In this document: piece after piece, positions 57,095-64,000 of the stretch
How the letters are laid out: every line of letters starts with the position of its first letter
Position numbering within the stretch: the first letter of the stretch is position 1
Translations under genes and position numbers: made by a program
Assembly: GCA_945910005.1 (NCBI GenBank)
Contig: OX246739.1
Location: 34,251,608 to 34,315,607, forward strand
DNA length: 64,000 nt
Source: Isoperla grammatica
Lineage: Eukaryota; Arthropoda; Insecta; Plecoptera; Perlodidae
Reading direction: 5' to 3'
The notes under the pieces: generated by a model
Seen by the model: only the letters and a program-made list of their open reading frames with translations
Database searches by the model: none
Told to the model about the DNA's origin: nothing

Positions 57095-57290
57095 CGATAG
57101 AGGTGGCTCAGCGGTAAGACGCGACACTCTAATTCGGGAGGTCGCCGGTTCGATTCCGGCCACCGGCAGACCTGACTGAAGGTTTTTTCTGAGGTTTTCC
57201 TCAGTCGTTAAGGCGAATGCTGGGACCGAGTCATACTATCAGCCCTCGGACATTCCTTCCCAACTATCCAAACTCCCTAATAACCTAGTT
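57095..57290 (+). mobile_element. tRNA-derived SINE
   Basis: A box GTGGCTCAGCGG (57103-57114) and B box GGTTCGATTCC (57147-57157) form an internal RNA polymerase III promoter. A conserved-looking body follows: GAGGTTTTCCTCAGTCGTTA, AGGCGAATGCTGGGACCG, and CTCGGACATTCCTTCCCAAC. Such bodies are common in arthropod SINEs. The tail end is not defined; a (TTA)n tract lies at 57361-57400. Confidence 0.7.
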
Positions 57291-57370
57291 AGTCACCAGA
57301 AGAGGTGCACATCAAGTAAAGCTGGTGCGCATCCAACGGGTATTTCTACGAATTTTAATAATAATTTATT

Positions 57371-57401
<31 letters not shown>

Positions 57402-57979
57402 TGCAGAGTATCACACATAAATAACACGCATAGCAACATTAGGCACATAGAATCCATAGCAACACTAGATGTAAACATACATGGCATGCATATAGCAACA
57501 CCAGTTAGAATACACACAACATGCATAGCAACAATAGACGAAGTATAAATTGTCATGCTAGACGGTAGTATGACAATCAGTTTTAAATCTGAAGAGGGCA
57601 TCATATTATTGAAGCACCTGGACCACAAACCACATAAACCCAAAGTTATTTTGAATCATAAAAGTACATTTTAAAATTAAAAAAACAAATCATTAAAGGT
57701 GATGGAAAATGTACATCTATTGGCTAGACTGGGATGAGGCTCGTAAGAAAGGGCCCATGGGACACACAGGGGGTCCAAGCGGAAATCGCGCCCAGTCCGC
57801 CTCTGCTTTCATTGTACAACTCGTGTACTTGATCTTCTTATGTCCATTCCACAGTATGTCTATCCATCAACATCAGCTGACCATCTCATTATCTTATTTA
57901 ATAGGATAGAATTAGCAAAACGCTTGGCTCAATTTGTATGGACATACGCCTTCGTGTTACTTAAGTTGTCCCAACCCAA
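57291..57979. other. unannotated stretch with (ATT)n microsatellite
   Basis: TTATTATT repeat at about 57361-57400. A few ATAGCAACA units near 57430-57530 are degenerate outliers of the 78-bp array. No gene. Confidence 0.4.
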
Positions 57980-58545
57980 CTTAAGTAGCCTATTCTCATA
58001 CTAACGAAATATAGCTGAGTCAAATTCCAACCAACTTAATTTTCTATACACTTCTCTATAGTTCCTACCATCTAATTGAAACAGATACTTAGGAATCATT
58101 AGCGACCTTCGGTTGGCTACTTGGAAAAATTAGGGGCAAGACCAATGAGGTTTGTTCTACGGTTACGAATGTATGACAGAACGCCGAAAATCTGTTGATT
58201 TTCGTTGAATGTACGTGTATGAAAGAGTTGTAGATAAGGATCTGAGCTGATGTCGGTATGCAACTACTTAAGGCTGGTCCACACAGATTTTTAAGACATA
58301 CGATTTAAGGTTTAACGCGTAGTCGTAAAGTTGGATCATAGGAAACACGTACTGGCGTTCATACAAAGTTTTAGTTTTAAGACGTTGTTTTCATTGTTGT
58401 TTTTAAAACAACGTCTTAAAACCTTATGGATTATGTCTTCAAAATCTGTGTGGACCAGCCTTTAGTATAGAAACTAGAGAAGTAGAAAATTAAGTTGGTA
58501 CTATTGGACACGGCTATTTCGTATAAGAATGGGTAACTTTACTGC
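57980..58545. mobile_element. dispersed TIR element B, copy 3, carrying a nested MITE
   Basis: Long inverted ends: left CATACTAACGAAATATAGCT then CCAACTTAATTTTCTATACA; right AAAATTAAGTTGGTACTATT then GGCTATTTCGTATAAG. The interior matches copies at 29547-29812 and 50557-50790. A second element is inserted at 58271-58461. Confidence 0.65.
58271..58461. mobile_element. MITE with TTA target duplication
   Basis: Inverted ends AGGCTGGTCCACACAGATTT and AAATCTGTGTGGACCAGCCT are flanked by TTA (58268-58270 and 58462-58464). A 3-base TWA duplication is typical of PIF/Harbinger-type elements. It is nested in element B copy 3. Confidence 0.8.
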
Positions 58546-58713
58546 CACCATTATTTAACCGAAGCAGCCCTTGTTACAGGAGGCAGGATGCTGTGCTAGT
58601 TCCCATTATTTTACCGAAGCAGCCCTTGTTACAGGAGGCAGGATGCTGTGCTGGTTCTCATTATTTAACCGAAGCAGCCCTTGTTACAGGAGGCAGAATG
58701 CTGTGCTGGTTCC
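58546..58713 (+). repeat. 55-bp triplication of the acceptor and start of insulin-like exon 1
   Basis: GAAGCAGCCC occurs at 58561, 58616 and 58671. Each copy carries CCTTGTTACAG|GAGGCAG then ATGCTGTGCTGGTTC or a close variant. The first copy has TAG for TGG at codon 4, and the second reads TTCTCA before leaving the coding match. Only the third continues as the genuine exon. Confidence 0.9.
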
Positions 58714-58875
58714 TGCTGCTCTCCAGCCTCGTCCTGTCGAGCTCCATGCCAGGAGCCGGCGCCGCAGCCACATCCTTCAGGATGTGCGGAGTCCACCTGG
58801 CCGACTTCCTCGGGCTCGTCTGCCAGGATCTTGGCTACAATGATCCGTACGCGACGAGTACCATTCGAACCAAGC
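58690..58875 (+). CDS. insulin-like exon 1 (8 nt of 5' UTR, signal peptide, B domain)
   Basis: Acceptor TTACAG ends at 58689; ATG at 58698-58700. It covers a strongly hydrophobic signal sequence and the B domain. The donor AAGC|GTGAGT splits the second arginine/lysine codon of the KR site, phase 1. Confidence 0.88.
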
Positions 58876-61800
58876 GTGAGTTTTCCATGTCTGATCGTAT
58901 CGTTTAGGTCTAGGAAGTAGAATTATACCATCGCTACTCTCGAGACGAATTTTTTAAGGATAAGATCGGTAACATTTTTAATAAATCTTCAGTCCAGTCT
59001 TGCTATGGGCTTTGCCTAGAGGTTCCTAGAATTATACTTTTCAATAATAGTATAATATGATTTCTCATCTTGGTAATCTTGTACAAATGTATCTTTAGTT
59101 TCAATATAATTCGAATCTAACATACCATATCGATTTGCCTGGTTACTTACTATATGACTGTATGTGTGGGTCAAATCAATAAATAATATATATATATCAT
59201 TTATAACTGATATAAAGATACATTGGATCAATAGTTAGTGGAGAAAGGACTGTGGAAATAGTCCATTTAGGGAAGCTATACCCACATTTAAAATACTGAC
59301 AATTAACCTAATGGACATTGAAAGAATGAATTCACAATCCTGCATATCCAAACTTTCATAAATGTATTCAATTATCCATGCTACAGAAACCACGAGAGAA
59401 GAACTCCATATTATAGGAAGAAGTTTTCCCTACAAACCTCCCTATTTATGTTTCAATTCCACCAGAATTTCACCCGACGGTATACCATGGACTTCAATAA
59501 TACATTTCCCAAATTGCGAAGCCTTTGCCACTCTTATTGAACATTATGATATAAACGATGTTCAATTAAAAATAAAAAGTATCTTGGTAAAAATTGTTGG
59601 GTGACGGGAATTGAACCCAAGAGGTCCCTCATCAGCGACTGCTAAGCGTGTCATTTGATGTTTTAACGAAATTAAAGTTCTAGATTAACTCTTGTGAACT
59701 AATATCTCTAGAATGAAAATTTATTGCAACACTGTTTTTCTTTACAGGAAGCGTGGGTATCGTTGACGAGTGCTGTAGGCGGGCATGCTCGTTGCAAGTA
59801 TGGAGGTCGTACTGTGCCCAGCCTGATAGGTACAGTATAAGACGTCATCACTAGTATGTTGGGACGTTTAGTTAAGTGAGAGCTACAAATTATTAATACC
59901 CTGATGTATGTCTTTCGAGGAGATGCGGAATAGGGGTGGAGAATTGAGATATGTTGCTGGCAACCCCAATCCAATACCCAATACCCGAGTGCAACAGCTC
60001 CAGCGTTGCCATTGCCAATACATTTTCAATGAATCACTCATTAGTCATTAGTATATTACTTTCTTTTCTTGGGAACACATCCAGTAATATTATTTATATA
60101 CTTTATTCAAAATATGACCTAGCCTGTTTCGAACAGGAATGAAGACTGAACTGAAAAAAGATAGCGCTTCCCTTTAAAATATCAATAAATGTTGAATGAC
60201 AATGACGTGTTTTTACGTACATACACACACTATACAATAGATGGTAGTTTTAAATTGTGTTTTACTAGGCTAAGCCTAGACCTAGCCTAGACGGTCTTAT
60301 AGTGAGTTCACAAGCCCTTACGCCGGCGTATTGCGTGAAGTGTTTAGCCAATCGGGATAAGTAATGCCTTTGGCCAGGCTGGCACGCAAAAATGTCTACA
60401 TATTGTATCAGAATTAAATTGGCCTCACTTCAAAGTTCTAATGCATTTTCCATGTATTAAGAGAATTTTGGGTACGAAAATTTCGCCTTTGTCGGGGTTA
60501 TGATCCAAACAAATCCACGGTTATATTATTACACTTAAGGCAAATTGTGCCCCGCAAAACATTACAATAGTTCAAAAGCTAGCCTATGATAAAATGTATG
60601 ATACAATTTAACTGGGCCTATTTTTAGAATTTGGCACCCATACATGGACAAGGTAAATTTAATAGGTTGTAAATAATGGCGCTCAAGCTCAAAAAGGTTC
60701 GCCATCCCTGCCTTACGTGACTCCTCCCATTTTCGAATGGAATACAATCATATCTATTGGCTATTCGTCTTACTCTGGGTATTTCTTATGCCAGCGTAAA
60801 TGCTTGTGAACGCAGCATTATTAGCCATAGTTATTTTCCCCCCAATATTCTGTTTGTGTCCAGAATGGTGACTTACAACACTTTCTCTAATACCCGATTT
60901 GTTCCCGCGCAGTTCCTCCCCCATCTCGACAGCAGACAACAGCAACGCCATCGCCGACAGCGAAGAGGGAAGGCTGCGAACCCAAGGGCGAGATCTCTTA
61001 CGCAGACTCCAGGCGCAGGTCAGAGGTCAAGGTCAAAGTCACCGACCCAGGCCCAACAGGTGCTCTTGTCGCAAAGATCGCAAGGTGGAGGGGTTACTCG
61101 TTGCTAATCGTCTTGTCTGTGTTTGCTTTGCCTTGAATGTCTTTGCATGTCTGGAAGTTCACCGGCCCAGGCCCAACAGGTGCTCTTGTCGCAAAGATCG
61201 CAAGGTGGAGGGGTTACTCGTTGCTTATCGTCTTGTCTGTCTGTTTGCTTTGCCTTGAATGTCTTTGCATGTCTGGAAGTTCACCAACCCAGGCTCAACA
61301 GGTGCCCTTGTCGCAAAGATCGCAAGATGGAGGGGTTACTCGTTGCTTATCGTCTTGCCTGTCTGTTTGCTTTGCCTTGAAAGTCTCTGCATGTCTGGAA
61401 GTTCACCAGCCTAGGCCCAACAGGTGCTCTTGTCGCAAAGATCGCAAGGGTTACTCGTTGCTTATCGCCTTGTCTGTCTGTTTGCTTTGCCTTGAAAGTC
61501 TCTGCATGTCTGGAAGTTCACCAGCCCAGGCCCAACAGGTGCTCTTGTCGCAAAGATCGCAAGGGTTACTCGTTGCTTATCGTCTTGTCTGTCTGTTTGC
61601 TTTGCCTTGAATGTCTCTGCATGTCTGGAAGTTCACCAGCCTAGGCCCAACAGGTGCTCTTGTCGCAAAGATCGCAAGGGTTACTCGTTGCTTATCGTCT
61701 TGCCTGTCTGTTTGCTTTGCCTTGAAAGTCTCTGCATGTCTGGAAGTTCACCAGCCCAGGCCCAACAGGTGCTCTTGTTGCAAAGATCGCAAGGGTTACT

Positions 61801-63044
61801 CGTTGCTTATCGTCTTGTCTGTCTGTTTGCTTTGCCTTGAATGTCTCTGCATGTCTGGAAGTTCACCAGCCTAGGCCCAACAGGTGCTCTTGTCGCAAAG
61901 ATCGCAAGATGGAGGGGTTACTTGTTGCTTGTCGTCTTGTCTGTCTGTTTGCTTTGCCTTGAATGTCTCTGCATGTCTGGTGTTGTGTTCTTTGGCTTGT
62001 GCTTTGCATGTTATGCCTTTGTTTGATGCGTATACTGTGTTTTATGTTTAACCTAACCTTATACGTTCTAGGTAAGTTCTATGATTTGCTGATGGCTTCT
62101 TATTTCAAGCTTCTATTATATTTTGTTCATGCTACCTATTTTGTGTGGTGTACTGGTGAACATGTTTTACGCCTTGCATTTGCCTTCTTTTTTCATGCTT
62201 TTATTTTGTTCTGGATTGATGGGCATGTTTTATGCTTTGATTTTACCTTATTTCATGTTATATGATTGTATTCTGTATAACAGGCCTGTTTGTGAATCGT
62301 ATTCAACTTCGAAAATGTTATATAATACAACGAACTGTACTTGCATTTATTATAGATATTGTAGCCTTAACTGACTTTGATGGAGTTGGGTGCCATTCTC
62401 TAGACAGTTGGTAGAGCACGGGCACAGAGATTCTCGATATTTTAATCAATAATTAATCTAAAATTACGATGGCGTCATTTAGGAAATAAAGCTAGCAATC
62501 TACAAAATATTTCATAACCAAATTTGTTGCGATTTTAATTAAGTATTATGCTTAGTACTTGTCATGATAAATAAGTTTTCTTAAAAAAAAAACTGAAATT
62601 GAATTGAAAGTTTGTTTAGTAAATGATAAATTAATATTTTCTGTTTGATAATGTTCTGGTGCCAAAGTTAGATACCTTTAATTTATGAAGTCCTCGAAAT
62701 AAAGACCTTTAAAATTTTAAATGCACACTTGGCACATCAAAATTAATAGAAACAGCAAGGTTATTGGGGATTTTTCAAATAAAAACAGACTAGCCCGGCT
62801 CCAATTAATATTTTTTAGAAACATGTGATTATTTACCTTAACGTGTACGATTTGTATACTTTTTGTACGTCATAAACCAATTTTATATTCTTATTTACAG
62901 AAGTTATCGCGCCAAAAGATGAGAGCCCAAATGCTGCGCAACGACAAGCGAAGATATGAGGTTGGCACGATACCACCGTACTACGAGACAAACCAAGTGA
63001 TCTCTCCAATCGAGCAGCGCGGCTTCTTTCTGAAGCAGACCTAG
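58698..63044 (+). CDS. insulin/IGF-like peptide precursor with C-terminal extension
   Basis: Four exons (58698-58875, 59748-59829, 60913-61018, 62901-63044) join in frame into 169 codons plus stop. Order: signal peptide MLCWFLLLSSLVLSSSMPGA (about 1-24); B domain with MCGVHLADFLGLVC, cysteines 30 and 42 at insulin spacing; short connecting stretch ending in KR (59-60); A domain GIVDECCRRACSLQVWRSYC, cysteines 68, 69, 73 and 82 in the CC-x3-C-x8-C pattern; then an 87-residue tail containing RR (117-118) and KRR (138-140), ending IPPYYETNQVISPIEQRGFF and LKQT. The six cysteines would give the three standard insulin disulfides. A short connecting segment plus a long tail resembles IGF D/E regions, suggesting the arthropod IGF type rather than a classical insulin with a long C-peptide. 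It would be secreted and act on an insulin-type receptor. The ATG has no upstream coding need; a noncoding 5' exon is implied by the acceptor at 58689. The tail's last two exons are less certain than the B and A exons. Confidence 0.85.
58876..59747 (+). other. insulin-like intron 1
   Basis: GT-AG, 872 bases. An 80-codon frame at 59362-59604 has no recognisable domain. A GTGACGGGAATTGAACCC block near 59602 resembles a reversed tRNA B box. Confidence 0.7.
59748..59829 (+). CDS. insulin-like exon 2 (A domain)
   Basis: Begins after TTTACAG and completes the KR site. Encodes SVGIVDECCRRACSLQVWRS and YCAQPD with all four A-domain cysteines. Donor ATAG|GTACAG, phase 2. Two dozen residues in one small exon is compatible with an insulin A chain. 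Confidence 0.92.
59830..60912 (+). other. insulin-like intron 2
   Basis: GT-AG, 1.08 kb. AAAAAGGTTCGCCATCCCTG at 60691-60710 looks like a hAT right terminus, but no partner end with a matching target duplication was found. Confidence 0.6.
60913..61018 (+). CDS. insulin-like exon 3 (C-terminal extension, part 1)
   Basis: The acceptor CCCGCGCAG completes a serine codon in phase 2 with exon 2. It encodes SSSPISTADNSNAIADSEEG then RLRTQGRDLLRRLQAQ. The donor is GCGCAG|GTCAGA, phase 0. An alternative donor CAACAG|GTGCTC at 61060 lies inside the first array unit and would change the frame of exon 4. Confidence 0.7.
61019..62900 (+). other. insulin-like intron 3
   Basis: GT-AG, 1.88 kb. The first half is the 115-122 bp array. 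The second half is AT-rich, with a half-tRNA-like CAGTTGGTAGAGCACGGG at about 62405 and no other feature. Confidence 0.65.
61038..61990 (+). repeat. 115-122 bp minisatellite, eight copies, next to insulin-like exon 3
   Basis: CAGGCCCAACAGGTGCTCTT anchors (some reading TAGGCCC or CAGGCTC) at 61048, 61168, 61290, 61412, 61527, 61642, 61757 and 61872. The unit also contains GTCGCAAAGATCGCAAGG and TTGCTTTGCCTTGAATGTCT. Length differs by presence or absence of TGGAGGGG and small indels. Each unit carries a donor-like ACAG|GTGC. The open frames crossing it are repeat by-products unless the alternative donor is used. Confidence 0.92.
62901..63044 (+). CDS. insulin-like exon 4 (C-terminal extension, part 2, stop)
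   Basis: After TTATTTACAG, an uninterrupted phase-0 frame of 47 codons: KLSRQKMRAQMLRNDKRRYE then VGTIPPYYETNQVISPIEQR and GFFLKQT, TAG at 63042-63044. Its composition is protein-like and unlike the surrounding DNA. KRR is a possible processing site. Confidence 0.75.
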   Translation, partial: KLSRQKMRAQMLRNDKRRYEVGTIPPYYETNQVISPIEQRGFFLKQT

Positions 63045-64000
63045 TCACAGATCTCAACGCGCTTCCGGCATGAACACTTCAAAGCACTCAGACGGGAAGA
63101 TAAACTTGTCCTCTTTCTATATGTTTCAGTGCTTTGATCAACGTTATCAATTTATATTTATTCATGATTTGGTCGCAGTGTAAGAATGTATCCAGAAGCG
63201 AAACGAGCATTTTCTCTTTTTTTGAGCCTTCGTGCAGTTTCTATGCGAGGCCTGGCATAGTCGTACGTGTTGACGCCTAGTTTAGTGAGATAGACACGAT
63301 TGCCTGGTAAAAACCTGGATCGATCTTCGTGCTTTCCAAATAAGAAATTTTATTGTTTCAACACAATGTCATATTTACGTAGAGCAATGATTTCTCTATA
63401 TGTTTTAACTTACTGCACTGGTCTGACTTACAGGGTTTAAAAAACATAAATTCAATCTTTTAACAACAAGTTGATATGTGTGTTTTGTTAACCATTTGTC
63501 CGCTTCGCGCGCTAGTGTCGTCGCAGGGAAGCAGCAAGTGCCTGCTGTACGATGTTGCTACTGGATACATTGCTATACTGTGATTTGGTACAGACAGTAA
63601 TATTTGAGCGGCAAATACAAATATCAACGGAGCCAATGTGTGTTTTCATGTTTTATAAACTCGCACTAGAGGATAACGAACATTTGTAGAATCAAGCTAT
63701 TTTGCGTATCATTCATGGTAATCTATGTTAGACCGCCTTCGGAGTCTTGCCCTAAAATCTAATTTTATTTGTACATTGTCTCCTCCCAGTGAATGTTGCC
63801 ATGAGTGAATACGAAAATAATTGTGTATTCAGAAAAATTGAAAAAACCTTTCAAGGTAGTATACATGATATAATATATTTTACATTATTTGACTATAAAC
63901 TTAAAAAATTTGAAACGTATAATATAGGATACGATAAAACAATCAACTGAAAATTACCCATTGTTTTTAAGAAATACATACGCACTATTAGTGTGTTTCA
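63045..64000 (+). other. probable 3' UTR of the insulin-like gene and downstream
   Basis: No further coding region. No clear canonical AATAAA found after the stop within the window, so the transcript end is not located. Confidence 0.4.

Noticed and set aside
60691..60710. hAT right end AAAAAGGTTCGCCATCCCTG
   Set aside because: No matching left end. CAGGCTGGCACGC at about 60375 pairs poorly and the flanks do not form an 8-base duplication.
61019..62026. Overlapping frames of up to 157 codons with CSCRKDRK repeats
   Set aside because: Created by the 115-122 bp array in an intron. Kept only as a possible alternative exon 3 end.
62400..62420. tRNA gene from CAGTTGGTAGAGCACGGG
   Set aside because: Only an A-box-like half is present; no B box or cloverleaf follows.

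Overview
The window is eukaryotic nuclear DNA from an arthropod, most likely an insect. It carries spliced genes with GT-AG introns, GC-rich exons in an AT-rich background, and many transposon remnants. The three recognisable genes are a baboon-type activin receptor, an arthropod-style HCN-like channel and an insulin/IGF-like peptide, all on the + strand. I cannot name the species or order.

Layout. (1) 456-10467: the 3' part of a TGF-beta/activin type I receptor (babo, ALK4/5-like). Five exons run from the transmembrane segment to the stop codon. Its last two introns hold four hAT-type elements with 8-bp target duplications, one of them split by a 5'-truncated LINE with an open RT-RNase H frame. 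(2) 10468-24897: no recognised gene. It holds probable babo 3' UTR, MITEs, minus-strand LINE tails, a 25-copy 81-bp satellite, and a 77-bp array that runs into the next gene. (3) 24898-36624: a complete seven-exon, 562-codon HCN-like cyclic-nucleotide-binding channel, followed by a 5.9-kb array of its own last exon. (4) 42546-58550: about 16 kb without a recognised gene, rich in foldback elements, tRNA-related SINE pieces and a 78-bp array. (5) 58698-63044: a four-exon, 169-codon insulin/IGF-like precursor with B and A domains and a long C-terminal extension.

The most unusual feature is a repeated architecture. Tandem arrays here are built from the edges of exons. In the HCN-like gene, the start of exon 1 (77 bp x15), the end of exon 2 with its splice donor (125 bp x17), the start of exon 5 with its acceptor (89 bp x about 17) and the end of exon 7 with its stop codon (102 bp x59) have each grown into a direct array. 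Each array lies on the intronic or UTR side, and the working copy sits at the gene-facing end. The first coding exon of the insulin-like gene shows a small version (55 bp x3), and a 115-122 bp array begins 20 bp after its third exon. I know of no described mechanism that predicts this pattern.

The three genes do not form a pathway. Babo would relay activin-type signals through Smad2/3, the channel would conduct cations under nucleotide or voltage control, and the peptide would be a secreted growth hormone. Their adjacency is not evidence of shared function.
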